Positions 15,750 through 25,233 of a stretch of 64,000 nucleotides of DNA are shown piece by piece. This DNA is from Salinarimonas rosea DSM 21201 (GTDB taxonomy: Bacteria; Pseudomonadota; Alphaproteobacteria; Rhizobiales; Beijerinckiaceae). The position numbers and the translations under genes are program-made. The DNA lies in NCBI RefSeq assembly GCF_000429045.1, contig NZ_AUBC01000014.1, positions 111,876 to 175,875 on the forward strand, given 5' to 3'. The notes beneath the pieces were generated by a model. That model did no database searches and was not told the origin of the DNA. It saw only the letters and a program-made list of their open reading frames with translations. The first letter of the stretch is position 1. Each line of letters opens with the position of its first letter.

Positions 15750-16283
15750 ATGACCAAGATGACAGAGCTGGAACGCGACATCGAGGAGAGCCGCGCACGG
15801 CTCGACCGGACGATCGACCGGCTGCAGGACCGCATGACGGCGAGCGGCGTCGCCGACGACGTGCTCGGCACCGCGCGTCGCTACGGATACGGCTCGCAGC
15901 TCGACCGCGCCGCGGAGGCGATCCGCGAGAACCCGATCCCGGTCCTCCTCGTGGCGGCCGGTATCGGCTGGCTGGCGCTTTCCATGACCGACGGCGCGCG
16001 CCGCCGCACGGCGCGCCGCGAGCTCGAGCGGCGCGGCCTGATGGATCGGCCGCCCCGCCGCCACGTCGCGGGCGACCCGGTCCCGGAGGTCGAGCCGGGC
16101 CTCGGTGCCACGCGCCGGGCGGGCACGGTGCCGCCGGCGATGGTGCGCACGGAGGAGACCGCGACGGACCCGACGCCGCGCGGACGCCCGCCGGTCGAGC
16201 CGATCACGCCCGCGCGTCCCGCGCCCTACGAACCCACGCCCTACGAGCCGGTGACCGGCACGACATCGGGCGTGCGCCGCTGA
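15750..16283 (+). CDS. DUF3618 domain protein
   Basis: A 177-residue protein beginning with the DUF3618 block ELERDIEESRARLDRTIDRL, an amphipathic helix, then a single membrane segment at about 64-80 (NPIPVLLVAAGIGWLALSM). The second half is Pro/Arg-rich and probably disordered, ending in PYEPTPYEPV. DUF3618 proteins almost always neighbour a PF07332 protein, as here 16 bases upstream. No biochemical function is established; expression in the general stress response is the usual finding in relatives and agrees with the EcfG-like promoter upstream of the cluster. Confidence 0.85.
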   Translation: MTKMTELERDIEESRARLDRTIDRLQDRMTASGVADDVLGTARRYGYGSQLDRAAEAIRENPIPVLLVAAGIGWLALSMTDGARRRTARRELERRGLMDRPPRRHVAGDPVPEVEPGLGATRRAGTVPPAMVRTEETATDPTPRGRPPVEPITPARPAPYEPTPYEPVTGTTSGVRR

Positions 16284-16377
16284 CGTCGGCGACGCCGACA
16301 TCGGGGCGCGCGCCGCCGAGGCGGGGCGCCCCCGCGACCGAGACATCGAGGAGCGATCCTCACGAAAGGAGACCAGC

Positions 16378-17268
16378 ATGGCCGAGATCAGGAAGGACGA
16401 GAAGCCGATCGTCGAGCCGGGCGACGCCCGCACGGATCGCCCGGCCCAGCCCGCCACGGCGGCGAGCCCGGTCTCGCCCGCGGCGCCGGGCTCGACGCCC
16501 GGCATGAGCCCGACGCCGATGCCCGCGACCCCGGGCGCGGCGGGGACGCCGCCCTACACGCCGAACCCGGCGCCGGGCGCGGGGACCTACACGCCGCATC
16601 CGACCTATGCCGCCGCCCCCGCGGGCGGGCGCGTCGAGTCGGGCGGCTCGGGCTCTTCGGGCTCGTCGGATTCGGTGCGCGATCGCGCCGCCCGGGCCTA
16701 CGAGGAGACCCGCCACCGCGCCGCCGGCGCGCAGGAGCATACCCGCGAGCGTCTCGGCGAGGCCCGCGCCCGCGGCGAGGGCGCCTACGAGGAGGCCCGT
16801 CGCCGCGGCGAGGGGTACTACGAGGAAGCCAGCCGCCGCGGCCAGGCCGCCTGGGATCAGGCCCGCCACTACGGCGAGGAGTACTACGAGGACGCCATGG
16901 CCTACGGCCGCGAGGCCTACGACGCCAGCCGCGGCATCCTGCGCGAGAACCCGATCCTGATCGGCGTGCTCGGCCTCGCCGCCGGCCTCGCGCTCGGCGC
17001 GCTCCTGCCGCGCACGCGCCAGGAGGACCGGTACTACGGCCCCTACGCGGACGAGGCACGCCGGCGCGGCTGGGACTACGCCCGCGACGCGCAGGAGCGC
17101 GGCATGGGCTACGCCCGCGACGCGATCGATCGCGGCCGCGACTACGCCCACCACGCCTTCTCCGAGGAGGGCGGCCACCCGGTCCACGAGGACGAGTGGC
17201 GGCGCGAGCGCAGCCCCGAGGAGGACGCCGCGCGGCGCACGAGCCCGGGCGGCAACGGGCGTCACTGA
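16378..17268 (+). CDS. LEA/YtxH-like repeat membrane protein, Arg/Glu/Tyr-rich
   Basis: A 296-residue protein in three parts: a Pro/Ala/Thr-rich disordered head (residues 1-90); a helical middle with about 11-residue imperfect repeats such as ARARGEGAYEEARRRGEGYYEEASRRG, resembling late-embryogenesis-abundant repeats; and a membrane segment near residue 200 (NPILIGVLGLAAGLALGALL), followed by more Tyr/Asp/Arg repeats (RDAIDRGRDYAHH). Such proteins are linked to desiccation and osmotic stress in related bacteria. It lies 94 bases behind the DUF3618 gene with GAAAGGAG before the ATG, and a hairpin follows the stop. Function inferred from composition and context. Confidence 0.75.
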   Translation: MAEIRKDEKPIVEPGDARTDRPAQPATAASPVSPAAPGSTPGMSPTPMPATPGAAGTPPYTPNPAPGAGTYTPHPTYAAAPAGGRVESGGSGSSGSSDSVRDRAARAYEETRHRAAGAQEHTRERLGEARARGEGAYEEARRRGEGYYEEASRRGQAAWDQARHYGEEYYEDAMAYGREAYDASRGILRENPILIGVLGLAAGLALGALLPRTRQEDRYYGPYADEARRRGWDYARDAQERGMGYARDAIDRGRDYAHHAFSEEGGHPVHEDEWRRERSPEEDAARRTSPGGNGRH

Positions 17269-17294
17269 CCGTCCCGCGTCCCTGCGACCAACGA

Positions 17295-17336
17295 GGAGGC
17301 CGCGTACCCCGCCGGCGGCGGCGGTGCGCGGCCTCC
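17295..17336 (+). terminator. Hairpin closing the stress gene cluster
   Basis: Ten-base perfect arms (17295-17304 and 17327-17336) enclose a 22-base GC-rich loop, 27 bases after the stop codon. No T tract follows, so this may act as a stabilising or Rho-independent-like structure rather than a classic terminator. Confidence 0.45.
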
Positions 17337-17494
17337 GCGCGTTCCCCCCGCCGCACGCCTTCCGCAGGCTTGTCGATACCGCGGCTTCGTCGTACACACG
17401 GCGGCGCGGCCTTCGCCCCGCAGGGCGGTCCGAACCTCTCACGACCGTGCGCGGCTCCGCGCGCGGCGGACGATGAACACGCGACGGGCAGGGC

Positions 17495-18892
17495 ATGAAG
17501 ATCGTCGTCTGCGGCGCCGGGCAGGTGGGCTCCACCATCGCGCGCCATCTCGCCAACGAGGGGATCGACGTCACCGTCGTGGACTCCGATCCCGGCCAGG
17601 CCAGGCGCGTGGACGAGAGCTACGAGGTCCGCGGCATGGTCGGCCACGCCTCGCACCCGGAGGTGCTCGAGCGCGCCGGATGCCGCGAGGCCGACATGCT
17701 GATCGCCGTCACCCGCTCGGACGAGGTGAACATGGTGGCCGCCCAGGTCGCCTATTCCCTCTTCCGCGTGCCGCGTCGCATCGCCCGCGTACGCCACCAC
17801 GGCTATCTCGATCCCTATTCCCGCGCGCTCTACGCCGCCGACCAGATGCCGATCGACGTCGTGATCTCGCCCGAGCTCGAGGTGGCGAACGGCGTCGCGC
17901 GGCGCCTGCGCACGCCCGGCGCCTTCGACACGGTGCCGCTCGCCGAAGGCCGCGTGCAGCTGATGGGCATCCACACGGACACGCCGGGCTGCGTGCTCAC
18001 CGGGCGCACGCTCTCCGAGGTGCCGCAGGTGATGCCCGATCCGCACATGATCGTGGTGGCCATCGTGCGCGACGGGCAGGCCTTCGTCCCCAAGGGCGCC
18101 GACCGGATCGAGAAGGGCGACGACGTCTACGTCGTCACCGAGCCCTCGCGGGTCGACCGGGTGATGGCGGTGTTCGGCCACGAGGAGCGTGTGGCGCGCC
18201 GCGTCGTCGTCGTGGGCGGCGGCAATGTCGGGCTCAACCTCGCCAAGATGCTCGCCCGCGAGGCGCCCTACGTGCGCCTCAAGATCATCGAGCATTCCCG
18301 CGAGCGCGCCGAGTTCGTCTCGCGCGAGCTCGGCGACCGCGCCGTCGTCCTGCACGGGGACGCGCTCGACACCGACGTGCTCGAGGAGGCGAATGCCGGC
18401 TCCGCCGAGACGGTGGTCGCCGTCACCAACGACGACGAGACCAACATCTTCTCCTCGGTGCTCGCCAAGCGGATGGGCTGCAAGCGCGCGATCACGCTCG
18501 TCAACAAGACGAGCTACGAGCCGATCATGCCCTCGCTCGGCATCGACGCGGTGGTCTCGCCCAACGCCATCACGATCTCGACCATCCTGCGCCACGTGCG
18601 CCACCGCTCCGTCTCGGCGCTCTACACCCTGCGCGAGGAGTTCGGCGAGGTGATCGAGGCCAAGGCGCAGGCCGGATCGAAGCTCGTGTCGGGGCCGATC
18701 AACGAGATCGGCCTGCCGGATGGCATGCTCATCGGTGCCGTCGTGCGCGGCGAGCAGGTGGTGATCCCCCACGGCGACTTCCGGGTGCAGGCGGGGGATT
18801 CGGTCATCGCCATGGTGACCTACAAAGCGCTGAAGAAGGCGGAGGCCTTTCTGGCGGGCAAGGGACCCGACATCCGCACCGGCGAGCGCTGA
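17495..18892 (+). CDS. trkA: Trk system potassium uptake regulatory subunit TrkA
   Basis: A 465-residue cytosolic gating subunit of the Trk potassium channel. It has two RCK units, each a Rossmann NAD-binding fold (KIVVCGAGQVGSTIARHL at the N-terminus and VVVVGGGNVGLNLAKML near residue 235) followed by a TrkA-C domain. The second half ends in GDFRVQAGDSVIAMVTYKALKKAEAFL, the usual C-terminus. The full two-unit length is normal. It is followed after four bases by trkH, the membrane channel subunit, making a trkAH transcription unit. Confidence 0.96.
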   Translation: MKIVVCGAGQVGSTIARHLANEGIDVTVVDSDPGQARRVDESYEVRGMVGHASHPEVLERAGCREADMLIAVTRSDEVNMVAAQVAYSLFRVPRRIARVRHHGYLDPYSRALYAADQMPIDVVISPELEVANGVARRLRTPGAFDTVPLAEGRVQLMGIHTDTPGCVLTGRTLSEVPQVMPDPHMIVVAIVRDGQAFVPKGADRIEKGDDVYVVTEPSRVDRVMAVFGHEERVARRVVVVGGGNVGLNLAKMLAREAPYVRLKIIEHSRERAEFVSRELGDRAVVLHGDALDTDVLEEANAGSAETVVAVTNDDETNIFSSVLAKRMGCKRAITLVNKTSYEPIMPSLGIDAVVSPNAITISTILRHVRHRSVSALYTLREEFGEVIEAKAQAGSKLVSGPINEIGLPDGMLIGAVVRGEQVVIPHGDFRVQAGDSVIAMVTYKALKKAEAFLAGKGPDIRTGER

Positions 18893-18896
18893 GCCG

Positions 18897-20384
18897 ATGG
18901 CGCGCGTCTCGCTCGACACCTGGGCGCCGCCGGCCTTCCGCCCGATCATGCTGCTCGTCGGCGGCATGCTGCTGTCGCTGTCGGCGGCGATGCTGATCCC
19001 GGCGGGGTTCGACCTCTACGCCCGCAACGAGGACTGGCGCGCCTTCGCGCTCTCCTCCGTCGTCACCTTCGTGTGCGGCATGTCCCTCGTGCTGATGGCG
19101 CGCACGAAGCTCGCCGGCGGGCTGACGCTGCGCCAGGCCTTCGTGCTCACCCCGCTGACCTGGCTCACCGTGGCCGTGTTCGCGGCGCTGCCGCTCTACT
19201 TCTCGGACTACGCGCAGCTGCGCGAGAGCTTCGCCAACGCCTTCTTCGAGTCGATGTCCGGCCTGACCACCACGGGCGCGACCGTGATCGTCGGGCTGCA
19301 GGACGCGCCGCCCGGCGTGCTGATCTGGCGGGCGCTGCTGCAATGGATGGGCGGCATCGGCATCATCGCGACGGCGATCGCGATCCTGCCCGCGCTCGGC
19401 GTCGGCGGCATGCAGCTCTTCCGCACGGAGAGCTCGGACCGCTCGGAGAAGGTGCTGCCGCGGGTGCGCGAGATCGCCACCGCCATCGTGTCGCTCTACC
19501 TCGCCTTCACCGTCACCTGCGCGATCGCCTACTGGATCGCGGGAATGACGCCCTTCGACGCGCTGGCGCACGCGCTGACCACGATCTCGACGGCGGGCTT
19601 CTCGACGCACGACAACTCGCTCGGCAACTGGGTGAACCCGGCCGTCCACTGGATCGCGGTGGCCGGCATGCTCGCGGGCGCCGTGCCCTTCGTGCTCTAC
19701 GTGCGCCTGTTCCAGGGCGAGCTCGACACGCTGCGCAACAGCCAGGTCCGCATCCTGTTCGGCTTCCTCGCCGTGGTCGTCGCGCTGATGGCGCTCTGGC
19801 TCGTCTCGAGCGAGCGATACGCCCTCTCCGACGCCATCCGGCACGCGTCCTTCAACATCGTCTCGGTGGTGACGACGACGGGCTTCGCCTCCACCGACTA
19901 CGGCGCATGGGGCAACGTGGCCGTGGGCGTGTTCTTCGGCCTGATGTTCGTGGGCGGCTGCACGGGCTCCACGGCGGGCGGCGTGAAGATCTTCCGCTAC
20001 GAGGTGATGGCGCGCCTCCTGCACAGCCATTTCCTGCACCTGATCTACCCGCGCGGCGTCTTCCCCCGCACCTACGCCAACCGCCCGCTCCCCGACGACG
20101 TCGTCGCCTCGGTGGTGGTGTTCTTCTCGCTGTTCTTCGTGTGCTACTCGATCATCACCATCGTGCTGATGGCCTTCGATCTCGACTTCCTCACCAGCGC
20201 CTCGGCGGCGGTGAGCGCCCTGTCGAACGTCGGCCCGGGGCTCGGCCCGATCATCGGCCCGGCGGGGAACTTCTCCTCGCTGCCGGACCCGGTGAAGTGG
20301 GTGCTGGCCTTCGCGATGCTGCTGGGGCGGCTCGAGCTGTTCACGGTGCTGATCCTGTTCATGCCGCGGTTCTGGCGGGGGTAG
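18897..20384 (+). CDS. trkH: Trk system potassium uptake channel subunit TrkH
   Basis: A 495-residue channel-forming membrane protein of the TrkH/KtrB superfamily with four pore-loop repeats. Filter-like segments are visible as MSGLTTTGATVI, LTTISTAGFSTHDNS, VTTTGFASTDYGAWG and ALSNVGPGLGPI, the conserved Gly in each coordinating potassium. About ten membrane helices surround them. It starts four bases after trkA, so translation is coupled. The last loop is followed by a final helix and FMPRFWRG. The pair imports potassium driven by the membrane potential or protons, with gating by TrkA. Confidence 0.96.
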   Translation: MARVSLDTWAPPAFRPIMLLVGGMLLSLSAAMLIPAGFDLYARNEDWRAFALSSVVTFVCGMSLVLMARTKLAGGLTLRQAFVLTPLTWLTVAVFAALPLYFSDYAQLRESFANAFFESMSGLTTTGATVIVGLQDAPPGVLIWRALLQWMGGIGIIATAIAILPALGVGGMQLFRTESSDRSEKVLPRVREIATAIVSLYLAFTVTCAIAYWIAGMTPFDALAHALTTISTAGFSTHDNSLGNWVNPAVHWIAVAGMLAGAVPFVLYVRLFQGELDTLRNSQVRILFGFLAVVVALMALWLVSSERYALSDAIRHASFNIVSVVTTTGFASTDYGAWGNVAVGVFFGLMFVGGCTGSTAGGVKIFRYEVMARLLHSHFLHLIYPRGVFPRTYANRPLPDDVVASVVVFFSLFFVCYSIITIVLMAFDLDFLTSASAAVSALSNVGPGLGPIIGPAGNFSSLPDPVKWVLAFAMLLGRLELFTVLILFMPRFWRG

Positions 20385-20696
20385 CGCGCCTCTCTCGGAG
20401 GCGAGTAGGGGCGCGCGGGTCCTGCGCGATGGTCTTCACGTACCGGCGTGCCGCGGTGCTCGAGGCGGCCGGGGAGGCCTGCTGGATCGAGCCCTCCTCG
20501 CGTCCCTCCGGGAGCGGCTCACCGCGCCTCGCCGCCGCGGGCGTGCGGCACGCCTCGCGCCACCTCACCCCATTGCCCCGCCTTGCCCGCCGCATTATGC
20601 TCCGTTCGACCTATCGAACGAATTCGATCGTTCGGTCGGCTCATCCCGCAACCCGGACCCCGAAATCCACACGCCGCCGAAGGCAGACCGCCGCCC
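20385..20696. promoter_or_regulatory. Intergenic region before metX, with nested GTTCGA/CGAAC inverted repeats
   Basis: This 312-base gap holds a short GC hairpin just after trkH (20387-20403) and, about 65 bases before metX, nested dyads: GTTCGA (20604-20609) with TCGAAC (20614-20619), and CGAACGA (20615-20621) with TCGTTCG (20628-20634). These share half-sites and look like an operator, although no regulator is identified. I searched by eye for the SAM-II riboswitch core expected upstream of alphaproteobacterial met genes and did not see it. Confidence 0.35.
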
Positions 20697-21887
20697 ATGA
20701 CAGCCGCCGCCCCGATCCCGGATTCGACCCTCGCCCGCGAGGCGCGCTCGCAGGCCGACGAGCCGCAGAGCCTCGTCATGCGCTTCTCGGGGGACGAGCC
20801 GCTGATGATGGATTGCGGCACGGCGCTGGCGCCCTGGCAGCTCGCCTACCAGACCTACGGGACGCTCGACGCGCAGCGCTCCAACGCGGTGCTCGTCTGC
20901 CACGCGCTGACGGGAGACCAGCACGCCGCCAACGTGCATCCGGTCACGGGCAAGCCCGGCTGGTGGTCGAGCTTCGTCGGGCCGGGCCGGCCGATCGACA
21001 CGGAGCGCTTCTTCGTGATCTGCGCCAACGTCATCGGCGGCTGCATGGGCTCGACGGGCCCGGCCTCCACCAACCCGGCGACCGGAGCGCCCTGGGGGCT
21101 CGACTTCCCGCTCGTGACGATCCGGGACATGGTCCGCGCCCAGGCGATGCTGGTGGAGAAGCTCGGCATCGACGACCTGTTCTGCGTCGTCGGCGGCTCG
21201 ATGGGCGGGATGCAGGTGCTCGAATGGGCGGCGCTCTACCCGCAGCGGGTCTTCGCCGCCATGCCGATCGCCGCCTCGGCGCGCCATTCGGCGCAGAACA
21301 TCGCCTTCCACGAGGTCGGCCGGCAGGCGGTGATGGCCGATCCGGACTGGCGCGGCGGGCGCTACCTCGAGGAGGGCGCGCGCCCCCGCAAGGGGCTCGC
21401 GGTCGCCCGCATGGGCGCGCACGTCACCTACCTCTCGGAGAGCGCGCTGCACCGCAAGTTCGGCCGGCGCCTGCAGGAGCGCGATGCGCCGACCTTCTCC
21501 TTCGACGCCGACTTCCAGATCGAGAGCTACCTGCGCTACCAGGGCATCACCTTCGTCGAGCGCTTCGACGCCAACTCCTATCTCTACGTCACCCGGGCGA
21601 TGGACTATTTCGACGTCGCGGACGCGCACGGCGGCAAGCTCGCGGATGCCTTCCGCGGCACGCGTACGCGCTTCTGCGTGATGAGCTTCACCTCCGACTG
21701 GCTGTTCCCCACCGAGGAGAGCCGCGCCGTGGTGCGCGCGCTCAACGCGGCGGGAGCGTCGGTCTCCTTCGTCGAGATCGAGAGCGACAAGGGCCACGAC
21801 GCCTTCCTGCTCGACGAGCCGGACATGTTCGCGGCGGCGAAGGGCTTCGTCGACGGCGCCGCCGCGGCGCGGGGGATCCCGGGATGA
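20697..21887 (+). CDS. metX: Homoserine O-acyltransferase MetX
   Basis: A 396-residue alpha/beta hydrolase-fold enzyme that acylates homoserine with acetyl- or succinyl-CoA, the first committed step of methionine synthesis. The nucleophile Ser sits in the elbow [15 protein letters not shown], the acid Asp in TSDWLFP and the His in [18 protein letters not shown] and [10 protein letters not shown] are further MetX blocks. Acetyl versus succinyl specificity is not decided here. The ATG at 20697 starts the protein at [10 protein letters not shown]; a longer upstream frame lacks family similarity. The stop overlaps the metW start by four bases (ATGA), the usual metXW pairing. Confidence 0.95.
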   Translation: MTAAAPIPDSTLAREARSQADEPQSLVMRFSGDEPLMMDCGTALAPWQLAYQTYGTLDAQRSNAVLVCHALTGDQHAANVHPVTGKPGWWSSFVGPGRPIDTERFFVICANVIGGCMGSTGPASTNPATGAPWGLDFPLVTIRDMVRAQAMLVEKLGIDDLFCVVGGSMGGMQVLEWAALYPQRVFAAMPIAASARHSAQNIAFHEVGRQAVMADPDWRGGRYLEEGARPRKGLAVARMGAHVTYLSESALHRKFGRRLQERDAPTFSFDADFQIESYLRYQGITFVERFDANSYLYVTRAMDYFDVADAHGGKLADAFRGTRTRFCVMSFTSDWLFPTEESRAVVRALNAAGASVSFVEIESDKGHDAFLLDEPDMFAAAKGFVDGAAAARGIPG

Positions 21888-22564
21888 CCGCGCACCTGCC
21901 GCCGCCGAACCCGCCTCCGCCGCACCTGCCGCCGCCGCTGGGGCCCGCCGACACGGCGGCGCGGCCGCGCAAGGACCATCTGCTGCTGGCGGGCATGGTC
22001 GCGCCGGGCGCGCGCGTCCTCGACGTCGGCTGCGGCGACGGCTCGCTCCTCGCGCTCCTGCGCGACCGCAACGGCGTCGACGGGCGCGGCATCGAGATCG
22101 CCCGCGACAACGTCGCCGCCTGCCTCGCGAAGGGCCTCTCGGTCATCCAAGGCGATGCCGACACGGATCTCGCGGACTATCCCGACGACGCCTTCGACTA
22201 CGTCGTGCTCTCGCAGACGATCCAGGCGACGCGGCACCCGCGCGAGGTGCTCGAGCACATGCTGCGCATCGGCAACCGCGCCATCGTCTCCTTCCCCAAT
22301 TTCGGGCACTGGCGCGTGCGCGTCGACATCGGCCTGCGCGGGCGCATGCCGGTGAACGAGACCATGCCCTACACCTGGTTCGATACGCCCAACATCCACT
22401 TCTGCACGATCCGCGACTTCGTCGGCCTGTGCGAGCTCGTGGGCGCGCGCATGGAGAAGGCGTGGGCGCTCGACGGGCGCGGCGAGCCGGTGCGGCTGCC
22501 GCTGCCGTGGTGGGCCTGGAACCTGCTGGGCGAGCAGGGCGTGTTCCTGCTCAGCCGCACGTGA
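21884..22564 (+). CDS. metW: Methionine biosynthesis protein MetW
   Basis: A 226-residue SAM-methyltransferase-fold protein. After a Pro-rich N-terminus (about 30 residues of repeated Pro-Pro) the Rossmann motif [12 protein letters not shown] appears, then [25 protein letters not shown] and [11 protein letters not shown], both MetW hallmarks. In several proteobacteria MetW is needed with MetX for homoserine acylation. It is translationally coupled to metX through an ATGA overlap. The Pro-rich head is an extension relative to typical MetW. Confidence 0.94.
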   Translation: MTAHLPPPNPPPPHLPPPLGPADTAARPRKDHLLLAGMVAPGARVLDVGCGDGSLLALLRDRNGVDGRGIEIARDNVAACLAKGLSVIQGDADTDLADYPDDAFDYVVLSQTIQATRHPREVLEHMLRIGNRAIVSFPNFGHWRVRVDIGLRGRMPVNETMPYTWFDTPNIHFCTIRDFVGLCELVGARMEKAWALDGRGEPVRLPLPWWAWNLLGEQGVFLLSRT

Positions 22565-22663
22565 TTCGAGCCGTCATGTTTCGTGATTGAACGCTCGGCG
22601 CCTTCGCTCGTTGTCACGCCGAAATTCGGACGCATCCGAAACGGACACACGAGAGGTGATGCC

Positions 22664-23377
22664 ATGCGCACCATGACCTTCGCGAAGCTGACGCCCATCG
22701 TGGCGCTTCTCGCGCTCGCCGCCTGCGAAAACGAGCCGACCACGGCCGAGGCGCCGGTGATCGAGGAGGAGACCGCCGTCGTCGAGGAGGAGACCGCCGT
22801 CGTCGAGGACGACGCGGCTCTCGTCGAGGAGGAGACCGTCGCGGTGGAGCCGCTGGAGACGGAGACCGAGACCGAGGTCGGCGCGATCGAGCCGCAGGTC
22901 GGCACCACGACCGGCACCGAGACCGCCGGGACCGAGATCGAGCCGATCGTCGAGGAGACCGGCGAGGCCGAGGTCACCGTGATCACGCCCGATGCCGGGA
23001 CCGAGACCACCGCCCAGGCGACCGGCACCGGCGCGGGGACGGGGTTCGGCGCCGGGACGACGGGCGAGGCGACCGGGGCGCTCAGCGCCACCACCGCCGC
23101 GATGGTCGATCCGGGCACCTATTCCTCCGACCAGCTCTCGCTCGAGCTCGCCGAGGGCGGCACGTTCGCCCTCACGGGTCCGGACGGCAACACGGTCGAG
23201 GGCGACTGGCGCGTGTTCGACGACACGCTGACGCTCTCCAACGTCGAAGGTGCCACGGGCGACGCCTCGTTCCCGATGACCTGCACCATCGCCGAGGAGG
23301 GCGAGGGCTTCCGCATCTCGGCGCAGACCTCGTCGTGCGAGATGCTCGACGGCCAGGTGTTCCAGCCCCAGGGCTGA
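22664..23377 (+). CDS. Acidic lipoprotein with Glu/Val/Thr repeats, unknown function
   Basis: A 237-residue lipoprotein: the signal sequence ends in a lipobox LAAC near residue 20. The mature N-terminal 120 residues are strikingly acidic and repetitive (EEETAVV units, then TETETE and TGT-rich runs), likely an extended linker. The C-terminal 85 residues look folded, with beta-type pattern (GTYSSDQLSLELAEGGTFAL, then TLTLSNVEG) and two Cys that could form a disulfide. I do not recognise the fold with confidence; a small lipocalin-like or META-like barrel is possible. It is 100 bases behind metW and convergent with rnhB. ATG at 22664 follows GAGAGG. Confidence 0.7.
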   Translation: MRTMTFAKLTPIVALLALAACENEPTTAEAPVIEEETAVVEEETAVVEDDAALVEEETVAVEPLETETETEVGAIEPQVGTTTGTETAGTEIEPIVEETGEAEVTVITPDAGTETTAQATGTGAGTGFGAGTTGEATGALSATTAAMVDPGTYSSDQLSLELAEGGTFALTGPDGNTVEGDWRVFDDTLTLSNVEGATGDASFPMTCTIAEEGEGFRISAQTSSCEMLDGQVFQPQG

Positions 23378-23402
23378 CGCGAACGCCGACGCGACGCCGT
23401 CC

Positions 23403-24128
23403 TCAGGACGCGTGACGCAGCAGGAGGCCGGCCTCGTCGCCGGCCTCTTTCGCGTGCGCGCTCTCCAGGGCGGCCCGCTCCGCATCGCCGAGGTGTGCAC
23501 GCACCGGCGCGAAGCTGCGGCGGTGGGCGGGGCAGGGGCCGTGCGCCGCGAGCGCCGCGAGGTGCTCGGGCGTGCCGTAGCCCATGTGCCGCGCGAAGCC
23601 GTAGGCCGGGTGGACGGCGTCGAGCCGCGCCATCATCCGGTCGCGCGTCACCTTGGCCACGATCGACGCCGCCGCGATCGCCGCGACCTCGCCGTCCCCG
23701 CCGATCACCGCGCGGCCCTCGCAGGAAAGGCCCGGCGGCACGTCGCGCCCGTCGACCAGCGCGAGGTCCGGCGCGCAGGGAAGCCCGAGGAGCGCGCGGC
23801 ACATGGCGGCGAGCGTCGCGCCACGGATGTTGCGCCGGTCGATCTCGGCGGGCGAGGCGCTCGCCACCGCCACGTGCGCGCGCGCCAGGATCGTGCCGTA
23901 GAGCTCCTCGCGCCGCTCGGGAGCGAGCTTCTTCGAATCGGCGAGCCCGCGCGGGACGGGCCCGTGGAAGACCACCGCCGCGCAGACGACGGGCCCGGCG
24001 AGCGGACCACGGCCCGCCTCGTCGATGCCCGCGACGAGGGCGCCCGGCGCGGCCGCACGCTCCCGCCGCCCGTCGAGACGGGGCAGGGCCTTGTGCGCGG
24101 CACGGGTCCGGGCGACGGCGGGGGGCAT
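23403..24128 (-). CDS. rnhB: Ribonuclease HII
   Basis: A 241-residue RNase HII that cleaves RNA in RNA-DNA hybrids and single ribonucleotides in DNA. The active-site segment [15 protein letters not shown] near residue 33 supplies the Asp-Glu pair, with LADSKKL following, the third Asp in the [10 protein letters not shown] segment and [16 protein letters not shown] near the end. An Arg/Ala-rich N-terminal extension of about 25 residues precedes the core. It is convergent with the lipoprotein gene and divergent from ddl. Confidence 0.95.
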   Translation of the reverse strand: MPPAVARTRAAHKALPRLDGRRERAAAPGALVAGIDEAGRGPLAGPVVCAAVVFHGPVPRGLADSKKLAPERREELYGTILARAHVAVASASPAEIDRRNIRGATLAAMCRALLGLPCAPDLALVDGRDVPPGLSCEGRAVIGGDGEVAAIAAASIVAKVTRDRMMARLDAVHPAYGFARHMGYGTPEHLAALAAHGPCPAHRRSFAPVRAHLGDAERAALESAHAKEAGDEAGLLLRHAS

Positions 24129-24312
24129 GCGTCCTCACGCTCGGGCGCCGCGAATCGGCGCCGGAGCGCCCATCCTACCCGTCCCGATTTGCGTGCGCGA
24201 CCCGCCCGCGCTACCCCGCGCAGGCACGCGATCCTCGAGGACGCGTTTACCGCCCGTTCAGCACGAGGCCCGACGCTCTCGCCCATGGGCGCCGCCGGAA
24301 AGGGATGATCTC

Positions 24313-25233
24313 ATGAAGCACGTCGCGGTCCTGATGGGCGGCTCCTCGGCCGAGCGGCCGGTGAGCCTGAGCACCGGGCGCGCCTGCGCCGCGGCGCTCG
24401 AGGGCGAGGGCTTCCGGGTGACGCAGGTGGACGTGACGCCGGAGGTCGCGCGCGACCTCGCCGCGCTCGCCCCGGACGTCGCCTTCAACGCGCTGCACGG
24501 GCCGATGGGCGAGGACGGGCGCATCCAGGGCCTGCTCGAGTACCTGGCGATCCCCTACACCCATTCCGGCGTGCTCGCCTCCGCGCTCGCGATGCAGAAG
24601 GACAAGGCGAAGATCGTCATGGCCGCCGCCGGCGTGCCGGTGGCGACCGGCGTCGTGTGCACCCGCTTCGAGGCGGCGCGCGCCCACGTCCTGCCGCCGC
24701 CCTACGTGCTCAAGCCCGTGGCCGAGGGCTCGTCCTTCGGCGTCGTCATCGTGCGCGAGGACCGCTCGCATCCGCCCCAGGAGATCGCCCGCGAGGACTG
24801 GCCCTACGGCGATGTCCTCCTGGCCGAGGAATACGTGGCGGGGCGCGAGCTGACCTGCGCCGTCATGGGCGACCGGGCGCTCGGCATCATCGACATCCGG
24901 CCCGCCTCGGGGGCCTTCTACGACTACGACGCGAAATATGCCGCGGGCGGCTCGATCCACGTCCTGCCCGCAGACCTTAAACCGAAAATTTACCATCAGG
25001 TCCAAGAGTCGGCGTTAACGGCACATCAAGCTCTCGGCTGCCGAGGGGTGACGAGGACCGACTTTCGCTACGACGACGGCCCCGGCGGGACCGGCAAGCT
25101 CGTGGCGCTCGAGGTCAACACCCAGCCCGGCATGACACCGACGAGCCTCGTGCCCGAGATCGCAGCCCATGCGGGCTACAGCTTCGGTGAGCTTGTACGA
25201 TGGATGGTGGAGGACGCCTCGCTGAACCGCTGA
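24313..25233 (+). CDS. ddl: D-alanine--D-alanine ligase
   Basis: A 306-residue ATP-grasp enzyme that joins two D-Ala residues for the peptidoglycan precursor. It starts [20 protein letters not shown] and contains the [15 protein letters not shown] block, the ATP-grasp loop [11 protein letters not shown] and the metal-binding ending [20 protein letters not shown]. The ATG at 24313 was chosen because it begins directly at the family N-terminus. Its end overlaps ftsQ by 34 bases, so the ddl-ftsQ-ftsA block is tightly coupled. The mur genes that usually precede ddl are not upstream; rnhB is there instead. Confidence 0.96.
   Translation: MKHVAVLMGGSSAERPVSLSTGRACAAALEGEGFRVTQVDVTPEVARDLAALAPDVAFNALHGPMGEDGRIQGLLEYLAIPYTHSGVLASALAMQKDKAKIVMAAAGVPVATGVVCTRFEAARAHVLPPPYVLKPVAEGSSFGVVIVREDRSHPPQEIAREDWPYGDVLLAEEYVAGRELTCAVMGDRALGIIDIRPASGAFYDYDAKYAAGGSIHVLPADLKPKIYHQVQESALTAHQALGCRGVTRTDFRYDDGPGGTGKLVALEVNTQPGMTPTSLVPEIAAHAGYSFGELVRWMVEDASLNR

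Noticed and set aside
20385..20696. SAM-II riboswitch before metX
   Set aside because: The expected core and pseudoknot sequences were not seen by eye; a covariance-model search would be decisive.
19073..22564. Continuous 1163-codon open frame across trkH, metX and into metW
   Set aside because: Only its last 226 codons (metW) are genuine; the rest is an out-of-frame shadow of trkH and metX with Arg/Ala-rich composition.
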